Assembly (NCBI GenBank): GCA_023424355.1
Contig: JAFAEA010000059.1
Coordinates: forward strand, 1 to 30,392
From: Chloroflexota bacterium
GTDB taxonomy: Bacteria > Chloroflexota > Chloroflexia > Thermomicrobiales > UBA6265
Direction: 5' to 3'
Length of the DNA: 30,392 nt
In this document: positions 7,612 to 15,497 of the stretch, in pieces
How the letters are laid out: each line of letters begins with the position of its first letter
Position numbering within the stretch: the first letter of the stretch is position 1
Program-made: the position numbers and the translations under genes
Notes under the pieces: generated by a model
Told to the model about the DNA's origin: nothing
Database searches by the model: none
Seen by the model: only the letters and a program-made list of their open reading frames with translations

Positions 7612-8547
7612 CTATTGAATGGGTTTGCTCATCATGGTGAAGGTGCGCACGGTTTCGAAACCGTGGCGGCTATACAGGCGAGAGGTTTGCTCACTCGTCC
7701 AGAGGAAATACGCCAGATGGATGTTGGCAGCGCGCATCGCCATTAGGGTCTGACTCAGCAACACCGCCCCGATTCCGCGACCTCGATACGCCTCATTGAC
7801 ACCAAACGGTCCGAACCGTTCTCCATCTGTGAGCGCGAATCCGATGACGTTCCCTTGATCGAATGCGATGTGGACGGTAGTTGCGGAGTCGTTTTCCGCG
7901 AGACGAGCGAATGCCGAAGCCACGTAAGATTCCCAGTGCGAGAAGTGATTGTGGGCAAACTTGATGACCGGCTCGGCCTCGTCCGTCGTCGCAGGTCGGA
8001 TGGCGATGCCATCGCTGGCCAGTTTCTCTTTGGTCTCCGCGACGCCAGAGGCCGGCCGATATCCGGTAAGCAGCGCGCGCATACTGATCGGATGATCTCC
8101 CTCCAGATAGCTTCGGTTGGCAAGAAATGGCAACGCTTCCGGATAGGAGGCGGCATCGACACCCGGTGTGAGATAGCTCGGAATCCAGGGTCCGACGGCG
8201 ATGCGGGTGACACCCTGCGCGATCCAGAGATTCTCCAATTCGTCGAACAGTGCCGTGGCGATCCCTTGCCTCTGGTTTGCGGGATCGACTCCGAAACCAA
8301 CAACAACGCCCGTGCCGTTAGCGTTATCGCCAGCGAGGTCCGCACGGGGAGCCATTCCCAGCACAAAGCCGACCAGCTTACTTTCGCGATATGCCAATAG
8401 GAACTGATCGGCATCGAAATGCCGATCCTGCAAGAAATCGGACTGAAGTCGCTGCTTGTTGATCGGATCGGCAACCAGTGTGCGATTCCAGAGGTTCACA
8501 ACAGAATCAATATCGCCTGATTCAAATGGACGGATGATCAAACTCAT
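7612..8547 (-). CDS. GNAT family N-acetyltransferase with two acetyltransferase domains
   Basis: A 311-residue protein made of two GNAT folds. The first (about residues 1-150) has the acetyl-CoA loop in 'VGFGVDPANQRQGIATALFDEL', of the form Q/R-x-x-G-x-A. The second (about 165-311) has 'FGVNEAYRGRGIGAVLLSQTL', of the R-G-x-G-x-V type, and is the better-conserved site. The true start is the ATG overlapping the PduO stop (ATGA junction); the open frame runs on upstream only because it shadows that gene. Two-domain GNATs of this size include mycothiol synthase and antibiotic acetyltransferases, but nothing here fixes the substrate. Co-translation with the adenosyltransferase is evident; a shared function is not. 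Confidence 0.88.
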   Translation of the reverse strand: MSLIIRPFESGDIDSVVNLWNRTLVADPINKQRLQSDFLQDRHFDADQFLLAYRESKLVGFVLGMAPRADLAGDNANGTGVVVGFGVDPANQRQGIATALFDELENLWIAQGVTRIAVGPWIPSYLTPGVDAASYPEALPFLANRSYLEGDHPISMRALLTGYRPASGVAETKEKLASDGIAIRPATTDEAEPVIKFAHNHFSHWESYVASAFARLAENDSATTVHIAFDQGNVIGFALTDGERFGPFGVNEAYRGRGIGAVLLSQTLMAMRAANIHLAYFLWTSEQTSRLYSRHGFETVRTFTMMSKPIQ

Positions 8548-9086
8548 GCGTCCGACTTCTTCTGCTTGGCGATGACGACATGTCCATCCTCGGCGCGAGC
8601 AAGGATGAACAGCAGTGTGCTCAATCGATTGAGATACCGAATGATCTCGGCGTTGATGCCAGTGCCGGATTCCGCCAGATTCACGGCTGCGCGCTCGGTG
8701 CGGCGGGCGACTGTGCGCGATACATCCAGTGTGGCACCAGGCATGGATTCGCCGGTGATTACGAACTCGCGCGGCAGCACAACTGATTCCTGCACGGTAG
8801 CGATCGAATCCTCCAGCCAGGTTACTCGCTCCGCCTGAAACACCATGGCATCTGGCCGGGTGGAATCGGTAAAGGCGAGTTCGGCCATGATGGCATAAAG
8901 ATCGCGTTGTACGGTGAGGAGCAGCTCGGCACCGTTGCCCCACGTGGAAACACTGCGAGCGAGACCGATGTTGCTGGTAGACTCATCAAGCTCACCGAGC
9001 AGGTGAATGCGAGGATCATTTTTGGCTACGCGCTCGCCAAGGAGATCGGTTTGCCCCTGATCGCCGCGAGCAGTATAGATTTTCAT
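8544..9086 (-). CDS. pduO: ATP:cob(I)alamin adenosyltransferase, PduO type
   Basis: A 180-residue trimeric adenosyltransferase that moves the 5'-deoxyadenosyl group of ATP to cob(I)alamin to make coenzyme B12. The ATP-binding N-terminus 'TARGDQGQTDLLGERVAK' and the C-terminal 'RRTERAAVNL' and 'RYLNRLSTLLFILAR' motifs are diagnostic. The segment that normally reads D-E-L-N is D-E-S-T here. The start is set at the ATG beginning 'MKIYTARGD', with GGAG 11 bases ahead, rather than at an ATG nine codons upstream that lacks one. It is the first gene of a leftward operon and divergent from the oxidoreductase at 9179, with 92 bases between them for both promoters. Confidence 0.94.
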   Translation of the reverse strand: MKIYTARGDQGQTDLLGERVAKNDPRIHLLGELDESTSNIGLARSVSTWGNGAELLLTVQRDLYAIMAELAFTDSTRPDAMVFQAERVTWLEDSIATVQESVVLPREFVITGESMPGATLDVSRTVARRTERAAVNLAESGTGINAEIIRYLNRLSTLLFILARAEDGHVVIAKQKKSDA

Positions 9087-9178
9087 TTTTCGTTCATCTC
9101 CGTTCTGTATCATTAGGGCTATTGAGCAGGTTCATCCCTGTACGAACGCAGCACTACACCCCAAGGATGTGATTATCA

Positions 9179-10327
9179 ATGGACACTGTCGGGATTCAAC
9201 AAGCACCAGCCCCATCCGAGTTTGCCGATCGCCCGGTTCGCCTGGCGCTCATCGGTACCGGCTTCGGTTCGCAAGTGCACCTCCCGGCCATTGCACACGT
9301 TGATCATACCGAGTTGGTGGCCATTTGCTCGCGCCGACAGGATCGGGTGGATGTGATTGCCGCCCGACACGGTATCCCGAGCGCAAGCACCGATTGGCGG
9401 GATGTGGTGAACGACCCCGGCGTGGATGCGGTCATCGTCGCCACCCCACCCTATCTCCATCATCAGATGGTGATTGCCGCGCTTGAAGCAGGCAAGCATG
9501 TGCTTTGCGAGAAGCCGCTGGCCCGGAACCTGGCGGAAACGCGAGATATGGCCCGGCTGGCGCGGCAGGCTGGAGTGGTGGCGATGGTCGATCATCAGTA
9601 CCGTTACCTGCCGATTCGTCGACGCGTGAAAGAACTGCTGGACGAGGGGTACATCGGCACACCGCACGCGATCAATATGATTGTGTTCAACAGCCAGCTG
9701 GCCGATCCGGAGGAAACCCGCTTCACCTGGATGATGGAGCAGGATAAATCCGGCGGCATGCTGCGCGCCATCGGCAGTCACTACATCGATACCATGCGCT
9801 GGTGGATGGGCGATATCGATGCCGTGGCCGGTACAGTTGGCACGATGGTGAACAAGCGACGCCTGCCAGATAGCACTCTCACCGCCACGGTGGATGCGGA
9901 TGATAACTTCGCATTCATGGTGCAGTTCCGCAACGGTGCTATTGGATCCGTGCATTTCAGTGCCACTGCGCCGGTGGATGCGGGCGATAGCACCACCATC
10001 ACGGGATCGGAGGGCATGCTGATTCTGGAAGCCGATGCCGAGCTCTTTGGCGCGCGCAAACGCGATGTACATCTTCGGGAACTGGCGATTCCGGAGCGCC
10101 TCAATCCGAAGCTTCCGGAATTCAGCCACGCCCTCACCCGCCCGACCATTCTGCTGATGCGCGATTGGATCACTGCCATCCGCGAAGGCGATCTCACCCG
10201 CTTTGCCCCATCGTTCACCGATGGCGAGAAAGTGCAGGAGATCATCGATGGCGTTGTTCGCAGTCGGGAACAAGGCCGCTGGATCGACACCTCTGGCACC
10301 CGCTGGCCGAAAACAGGTCGCATCTAG
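9179..10327 (+). CDS. Gfo/Idh/MocA family oxidoreductase
   Basis: A 382-residue NAD(P)-dependent dehydrogenase of the glucose-fructose oxidoreductase / inositol dehydrogenase superfamily. The Rossmann nucleotide loop is GTGFGS (residues 26-31) and the family signature EKP is at 111-113 (Lys112). The C-terminal alpha/beta domain carries the expected 'GGMLRAIGSHYIDTMRWWMG' region, including the usual catalytic histidine in G-S-H-Y. It probably oxidises a cyclic sugar, inositol or related alcohol; the substrate is not readable from sequence. AAGGA lies about 11 bases before the ATG. It stands alone between a divergent promoter region and a terminator-like hairpin. Confidence 0.92.
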   Translation: MDTVGIQQAPAPSEFADRPVRLALIGTGFGSQVHLPAIAHVDHTELVAICSRRQDRVDVIAARHGIPSASTDWRDVVNDPGVDAVIVATPPYLHHQMVIAALEAGKHVLCEKPLARNLAETRDMARLARQAGVVAMVDHQYRYLPIRRRVKELLDEGYIGTPHAINMIVFNSQLADPEETRFTWMMEQDKSGGMLRAIGSHYIDTMRWWMGDIDAVAGTVGTMVNKRRLPDSTLTATVDADDNFAFMVQFRNGAIGSVHFSATAPVDAGDSTTITGSEGMLILEADAELFGARKRDVHLRELAIPERLNPKLPEFSHALTRPTILLMRDWITAIREGDLTRFAPSFTDGEKVQEIIDGVVRSREQGRWIDTSGTRWPKTGRI

Positions 10328-10468
10328 GCGATCCAGCACGGTTGCATTACTGTCCGGGGCAACGCCTCACTCTGTACACAGTCCCGATTTTTGGTACCTA
10401 AAGTTGGATCTTTCGGACCAGAAGTTGCTAGTAAGTTTCCTGTAAACCTGCGTTGAATCCAAACATAA

Positions 10469-10513
10469 TGAGAGTTGGAGAAATCAGATTTCAACTCTCA
10501 TTTTGTTGTTTTT
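10469..10513 (+). terminator. Terminator-like hairpin upstream of the secreted repeat protein gene
   Basis: TGAGAGTT (10469-10476) pairs with AACTCTCA (10493-10500), and a continuing GAAAT/ATTTC inner stem is separated by a small bulge. The hairpin is followed by TTTTGTTGTTTTT. It is a good terminator for the oxidoreductase gene, yet it ends only about 11 bases before the ribosome site of the next gene, which leaves no room for a promoter after it. Confidence 0.75.
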
Positions 10514-10536
10514 CGGGAAACGTAGGGAGCGCGGGA

Positions 10537-13500
10537 ATGTTGAAGCGACTGCACACTATCGTAGCGATTCTGGTTACCTTGAGTATGGTGGCCGTGCCAC
10601 TGGTTTCGTTGGATGTTTCTGCGCAACAACCAGCGGTGGAAGCGGAAACCGGAAATCAGGTGATCAACGTTGGAGAACAAACTGACACGGCTCCACAGAC
10701 GGTGCAACCTCGTTTCGCACCTCCAACTGGTCAGGATCCACTTCCTCAAACACAGGAACCCGTGAGCGATCTCTTTTTGCTTGATTCCGTGATCCGATCC
10801 TGTGAAGACCAAACCAGATTCGATCTGGAATGGTCCGGCACCGGAGAGATTCTTTCGATCAAGTACACCTTGTACAACAGTTCGGATAATTCCCACACCG
10901 ATGGTGAGATCGATGGCTCTGCCGGCTTCGGCACATCAGCAATTGTCTGGGGCAAGCCAGGCGATACGGCACTGAGTGTTGATGTGACGCTCGTGAGCGG
11001 TGAGGAATTCAGCTACCTGGCCGATGCATCGCTCTGTGGCACGAGTGAGGTGCATGAACGCGGCAAACAGAATACAGAGGCAACTTCGGTGGTACCTGCA
11101 AGTGGTCTGAGTATCACAAATCAAAAGTCAGCCACCTCAGTCACAACCCAAATGGTCACATTGGTACCAGAAACACACGGTGCTGCCTTGCCAAACACCA
11201 CCGTCATTTATGTAACCAATGCGCAAGACAACTCACAGTTGGAAGTGTATTCACATTATCGTGGCATTGCTGGTATCGGCTTTTTCGTTGATCTAGTCCC
11301 GGGGGATTATCGTTGGACCTTCCCGGCACAGGGTATGTGGCAGCGATCCACTGGCACCTTCACGGTCGGCAACAGTTTTTTGAAAGTAAGCCTTCCATTG
11401 ATAGCTGGAAACAACGGCGTCATCCAGGCCAACGTTACACTGCCGGCTGACTACAACAACGAATCTCCTAGCCTCTCCTTTTATGCCACGAATGCTGCCG
11501 GATTCACTGAGTATTTTCAGACCCGGTTGTTGGATGGCAAAGTCACCATTGGCCCGTTGGCATATGGCACCTATGAACTAGTGGCTACCCCTCCCTGGAA
11601 TTACGATTCGCCTCAGGTGACGACGGTCCGAATCGATAGTGACGTGACTGTGGTCGACATCAATTTCCCAAAACCAGTCACCTCCATCTTGAGTTTCGAT
11701 ATCGATACAGGTGGTGTTCCGGTGGAAGACGGGTGGATCCGAATCTCAGACGGTCTGGTCTGGAACGGAGAGTACTACACCGACACAAATATTGGTGAGT
11801 CTGGTGAGTACAACATCGAAGTATTACACCCAGACGACGACCAATCGGTTTTCTACTTAGTCAGGTCAATCAGTCACGTCGAAGCATATGGCGAATGGTA
11901 TCCAGGCGATGCGACAGACATCCATATTGAACTTGCACCAATTCACCCGCCTAGTCCAAGAAAAGTCATCGACATCCGCATCAAGGACTCCGCGTCAGGC
12001 GACTTGGTGGGAGGTTTGGATCTATATGCTCGAACCTATTGTGATGACGCTACCAGAATGGAACAGTCCGGTGACATCTATCAACTACTCGTATTCGATG
12101 ACTACGATGGCTATTGCCAAATAGCGGTCTACAGTGGTGAATGGGGAGGCTTCTATACTTGGGAGTTCTGGATCAGCGACGTTGAGGGCCCATTGGACTA
12201 CGAGCTCACGTGGGATCCATTGTGGGCCAAGGACATCTCAATGCATGTGACAGTGCCAGATGGAATTGAGCCCTTTTCGGTGATTCTTCATTACGAGGAT
12301 CAACCTTCGGGAATCGTTGCAGAGATTGGCACCGATGGCATTGCCAGATTCAGTGCGCTCCAGAAGGGAAACTACCGAATTCGAGTTGGCATCCATCAGG
12401 AACACTACATGGTAGCAGAGCTTGACGACATATCCGTGACCACAAGCGGGCAGACCTTTGAGATCAATGTGTTGCCCAATCCCGACCTGGTGACCGTCAA
12501 CGTTGAAGTGAGAACCTCAGACGGAGGAGACCTTCCTTCGGCGCTAAGAGTTGCGCATGAATGTGGAGCGAAATGTGGTGCAGTTCCTTCTTACGAACTA
12601 ACACCTGTCGGCCCAACCACGACATTCCAATTACAGTATCCAGGACAAGCTCCGCTCACGCTTTACGTTGGCAATATCGGCGGATATCACTATAGTTCGG
12701 TGGAATTCGTACCGGCGGAGACTCCAAACGTCACACTGACTCTTGTCGCAGTAGAGCCAGTACCGGCCACCCCAACCGCATATCTGAGTGCAAATACTGG
12801 CCCCGCTAGAATGGATGTACGGCTCACCGGAGGTGGGTATGTTCCGGGCGAGTTGGTCACAGTGCGATGGGGAGGTCCGCAAGGAACACTTCTTGCCGAA
12901 GCGACAGCCAGTGATACTGGCACGATAGACGTAAACCTTCGAGTACCAGCATCCGCTGTGGCGGGAAACTACTCAATAACTACCAATAGCACGAGTGGAA
13001 AATCTGCCAGCGCCGAGTTCATCGTCGCTATTGCCACTATCAGACTGTCTATCAAGTCTGGACGTGCTGGATCCGCCACCACAGTCATCGGTAGTGGATT
13101 CCAGCCAGGTGAAACCGTCTCCATCTACTGGCTTGGTCCGGCTGGTCCGGTGCTCGGCACATTCGAGGCCAGCGATACGGGCGAACTCATTGGCAGGGTG
13201 AATGTCCCGGCCACGGCTCAACTCGGTACCTACAACATCTATGTCCGCGGCGATTCCAGTAATCAGGTCGGTGCGGTGAAGTACGAGGTGACCAGTCTCG
13301 TGGCCGTGAGTCTAAGACTCGCCATCACCAGCGGGCGTGCCGGTTCTGCCACCACCGTTATCGGCAGTGGTTTCAAGCCAGGTGAAACGGTCACGATCTA
13401 CTGGCTCGGTCCGGCGGGTCCTGTGCTGGGCTCGTTCAGAGCCAGCGCCACTGGTGAACTCGTTGGCAGGGTCAACATCCCCGCCACAACACAACTCGGC

Positions 13501-14178
13501 ACCTACAACATCTATGTCCGCGGCAACTCCAGCGGTCAGGTCGGAGCCGTGAAGTACACGGTGACTCATCTGGTGGCGGTGAGACTTCGACTCGCCATCC
13601 CAAGCGGACGTGCAGGTTCCCCCACCACTGTCATTGGTAGCGGCTTCAAGCCAGGCGAAAGCGTCACTATTTACTGGCTCGGTCCGGCGGGTCCGGTACT
13701 GGGCACATTTAGAGCCAGCGCCACTGGCGAGCTCATTGGTAGGGTGAACATCCCGGCTACCGCGCAACTTGGGACGTTCAATATCTACGTCCGTGGCAAC
13801 TCCAGCAGTCAGATAGGAGCCGTGAAGTACACGGTGAACCGACTGGTGGCAGTGAGCCTGCGCCTCAGCCCGAGTAGTGGTCAGGCTGGAACAACAACCA
13901 CCGTTATCGGCAGCGGGTTCAAGCCAGGCGAAACCGTCACCATCCGCTGGGGTGGAACGGTCGGCCCCATCATCGGGACTACCAGAGCCAGCACCGGAGG
14001 CAATATCAGTGTGCGGATAACCGTTCCCAAGAACGCAACCCGCACAACCCATTCGATTGTGGCGCAGGGCGGTACCAGCAAGCAGGTGGGTGTCGTGAAA
14101 TACACCGTCACACTGCTCGCCAGCGCTGATCCGATTCGTCAGGAATATGTGATCTCGGAGTTCTACGTCCGATCGTAA
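10537..14178 (+). CDS. Large secreted protein with C-terminal Ig-like tandem repeats
   Basis: A 1213-residue exported protein of unknown function. A Sec signal peptide (Lys-Arg N-region, hydrophobic core at about 8-25, likely cleavage after Ala29 in V-S-A) begins it, and the ATG has GGGAG eight bases ahead. Residues 30 to about 745 look like a string of beta-sandwich modules of the carboxypeptidase-regulatory or SpaA/Cna-B kind, rich in Thr, Ser, Asp and Tyr. Paired cysteines there could form disulfides. Residues 749-1199 are five Ig/IPT-like repeats, each with 'TTVIGSGFKPGETVTIYWLGPAGPVLG' or a variant. There is no C-terminal anchor, LPXTG or membrane helix, so it is probably extracellular or loosely surface-bound. 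A role in adhesion, the surface layer or polymer binding is plausible but unproven. No enzyme motif was seen. Confidence 0.85.
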   Translation: MLKRLHTIVAILVTLSMVAVPLVSLDVSAQQPAVEAETGNQVINVGEQTDTAPQTVQPRFAPPTGQDPLPQTQEPVSDLFLLDSVIRSCEDQTRFDLEWSGTGEILSIKYTLYNSSDNSHTDGEIDGSAGFGTSAIVWGKPGDTALSVDVTLVSGEEFSYLADASLCGTSEVHERGKQNTEATSVVPASGLSITNQKSATSVTTQMVTLVPETHGAALPNTTVIYVTNAQDNSQLEVYSHYRGIAGIGFFVDLVPGDYRWTFPAQGMWQRSTGTFTVGNSFLKVSLPLIAGNNGVIQANVTLPADYNNESPSLSFYATNAAGFTEYFQTRLLDGKVTIGPLAYGTYELVATPPWNYDSPQVTTVRIDSDVTVVDINFPKPVTSILSFDIDTGGVPVEDGWIRISDGLVWNGEYYTDTNIGESGEYNIEVLHPDDDQSVFYLVRSISHVEAYGEWYPGDATDIHIELAPIHPPSPRKVIDIRIKDSASGDLVGGLDLYARTYCDDATRMEQSGDIYQLLVFDDYDGYCQIAVYSGEWGGFYTWEFWISDVEGPLDYELTWDPLWAKDISMHVTVPDGIEPFSVILHYEDQPSGIVAEIGTDGIARFSALQKGNYRIRVGIHQEHYMVAELDDISVTTSGQTFEINVLPNPDLVTVNVEVRTSDGGDLPSALRVAHECGAKCGAVPSYELTPVGPTTTFQLQYPGQAPLTLYVGNIGGYHYSSVEFVPAETPNVTLTLVAVEPVPATPTAYLSANTGPARMDVRLTGGGYVPGELVTVRWGGPQGTLLAEATASDTGTIDVNLRVPASAVAGNYSITTNSTSGKSASAEFIVAIATIRLSIKSGRAGSATTVIGSGFQPGETVSIYWLGPAGPVLGTFEASDTGELIGRVNVPATAQLGTYNIYVRGDSSNQVGAVKYEVTSLVAVSLRLAITSGRAGSATTVIGSGFKPGETVTIYWLGPAGPVLGSFRASATGELVGRVNIPATTQLGTYNIYVRGNSSGQVGAVKYTVTHLVAVRLRLAIPSGRAGSPTTVIGSGFKPGESVTIYWLGPAGPVLGTFRASATGELIGRVNIPATAQLGTFNIYVRGNSSSQIGAVKYTVNRLVAVSLRLSPSSGQAGTTTTVIGSGFKPGETVTIRWGGTVGPIIGTTRASTGGNISVRITVPKNATRTTHSIVAQGGTSKQVGVVKYTVTLLASADPIRQEYVISEFYVRS
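12781..14133 (+). repeat. Tandem coding repeats: one 261-bp and four 273-bp Ig-like units
   Basis: Units begin at 12781 (87 codons), 13042, 13315, 13588 and 13861 (each exactly 91 codons). Units 2 to 4 (13042-13860) are closest to one another, sharing S-G-R-A-G-S-x-T-T-V-I-G-S-G-F and Y-N/F-N-I-Y-V-R-G. The first and last are diverged: 'RWGG' replaces 'YWLG', and the last unit lacks the N-I-Y-V-R motif. Many differences between units 13315 and 13588 are at third codon positions, so the duplication is not very recent and the protein sequence has been held. Confidence 0.9.
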
Positions 14179-14201
14179 CGTCCGGGGTCAAAGAATCGGA
14201 T

Positions 14202-14237
14202 GCCGACCCGCCATTCATTCGTGAATGGCGGGTCGGC
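14202..14237. terminator. Perfect 16-bp hairpin with TTCG loop after the secreted protein gene
   Basis: Bases 14202-14217 are exactly complementary to 14222-14237, closing the four-base loop TTCG. The structure lies 23 bases after the stop. It lacks the usual run of T on either strand, so it may be a factor-assisted or intrinsic terminator without a tail, or an mRNA 3'-end stabiliser. It separates the repeat-protein gene from the PLP-enzyme operon. Confidence 0.6.
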
Positions 14238-14263
14238 CCACTTTCGGGAAACAGGATTGAGAA

Positions 14264-14297
14264 AGATTCTCCTGGATAGAGGAATCTCTCGTATAAT
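14264..14297 (+). promoter_or_regulatory. Putative promoter with overlapping inverted repeat for the DSD1-isochorismatase operon
   Basis: A perfect TATAAT -10 box sits at 14292-14297. No good -35 box lies at the proper distance. Instead that region holds an inverted repeat AGATTC...GAATCT (14264-14269 with 14282-14287), partly extended by GAGA/TCTC on the outside. A weak -35 covered by a dyad suggests control by an activator or repressor. The start codon GTG is 65 bases downstream. Confidence 0.45.
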
Positions 14298-14361
14298 TCA
14301 CTATCTCAATCTCATTGATTCGCCGATTTCCCTCGGCGGACCACTTCTGGAGCCGATAATC

Positions 14362-15495
14362 GTGAGCGCTACTACCGCAGCATCCCAGCTTCTTCTCAAC
14401 GACACTTCTTCCATCGATACCCCGCAATTGGTGGTTTCGGAGGAGATTCTGCACCGAAATATCGCCGAGATGGCGGCCTTCGCACGCAGCATAAAGGTGA
14501 ATCTGCGACCACACATCAAGACGCACAAAAGCCTCGAAATCGCGCGATTGCAAGTGGCGGCCGGAGCTATCGGTATCACCTGCGCAAAGGTCGGCGAGGC
14601 TGAGGTGATGGTGAACGAGGGAGGCATCGATGATGTTCTCCTCGCCTACCCGATTGTTGGGGCGCTGAAGTACGAGCGAATTGTGGCACTGATGGAGAAG
14701 GCCCGCATCGCTGTGGCAGTCGACGGTTCCACAGCGATTGAAACCATCGCCCGCGCCATGACCCAGCACGAGCGCACCATCGATATCTATCTCGAGGTGA
14801 ATACCGGCCAAAATCGCTCCGGTGTGATGTGGGGCGATGAGGCAGTTTCATTCGCCCAGATGATCGACAAGCAGCCGAACCTGAAGCTGGCGGGCATCAT
14901 GACGCACGAAGGCCACGTCGCCTTCGGCGGTGTCGATGAAATCGCCGCAGAAGCCAAAGCCGCCGGCGAGAAGATGGTTGAAACAGCCGAGCGAATCCGC
15001 AATCACGGCATTGAGTTGCCGACCGTCAGTGTGGGATCAACGCCGGCGGCACGTCTCACTCCGACCGTGGCAGGCGTCACTGAAATGCGTCCTGGCACCT
15101 ACGTTTTCAACGATAGTTCGCTGTTCCGATTCGGAGATCAGTGGGGTGTGGAAGATTGCGCGGCCCGATTCGTAGCCACCGTGGTTAGCCGCACAGCTGA
15201 TGATCGCTGCGTGATCGATGCCGGTTCCAAGACCCTCGCTCTTGATCCAAACAAGGGTCACGAAGGTCATGGATACATCGTTGGTCATCCGGATGTGATC
15301 ATCACCAAGCTCAGCGAGGAGCATGGTGTGTGCCAGTTGCCGGCTGGTGAAGAGGGATTCAATGTCGGCGACACGGTCGAAGTGATCCCGAATCACATCT
15401 GCCCAACCGTCAATCTCATGGATCAGATGGCTGTTGTGCGCGATGGCAAGGTGATCGATTACTGGAAGGTCGCCGCGCGCGGCAAGGTGCAGTAA
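14362..15495 (+). CDS. DSD1 / D-threonine aldolase family PLP-dependent enzyme
   Basis: A 377-residue fold-type III (alanine-racemase-like) pyridoxal-phosphate enzyme. 'NLRPHIKTHKS' carries the PLP-linking lysine (Lys53). The C-terminal 'PNHICPTVNL' provides the His/Cys metal ligands seen in D-threonine aldolases and D-serine dehydratases (DSD1), which split or dehydrate D-3-hydroxy amino acids. A GTG start is chosen: GGAG stands nine bases ahead and the length then fits the family. The longer open frame to 14200 would read through the upstream hairpin. It is followed after two bases by the isochorismatase-like gene, so the two form an operon. Substrate choice between D-Thr, D-Ser, 3-hydroxy-D-Asp or another 3-hydroxy amino acid is open. 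Confidence 0.88.
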   Translation: MSATTAASQLLLNDTSSIDTPQLVVSEEILHRNIAEMAAFARSIKVNLRPHIKTHKSLEIARLQVAAGAIGITCAKVGEAEVMVNEGGIDDVLLAYPIVGALKYERIVALMEKARIAVAVDGSTAIETIARAMTQHERTIDIYLEVNTGQNRSGVMWGDEAVSFAQMIDKQPNLKLAGIMTHEGHVAFGGVDEIAAEAKAAGEKMVETAERIRNHGIELPTVSVGSTPAARLTPTVAGVTEMRPGTYVFNDSSLFRFGDQWGVEDCAARFVATVVSRTADDRCVIDAGSKTLALDPNKGHEGHGYIVGHPDVIITKLSEEHGVCQLPAGEEGFNVGDTVEVIPNHICPTVNLMDQMAVVRDGKVIDYWKVAARGKVQ

Positions 15496-15497
15496 GC

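Noticed and set aside
9176..10339. Minus-strand open frame of 387 codons opposite the Gfo/Idh/MocA gene
   Set aside because: It covers almost exactly the real gene in an antisense frame, is rich in His and Arg, and has no recognisable domain.
13312..14052. Minus-strand open frame through the tandem repeats
   Set aside because: It is the antisense image of the Ig-like units, and its own repeat pattern is inherited from them.
12781..14133. CRISPR-like periodic repeats
   Set aside because: The units are 273 bases long, contiguous and coding, with no spacers.
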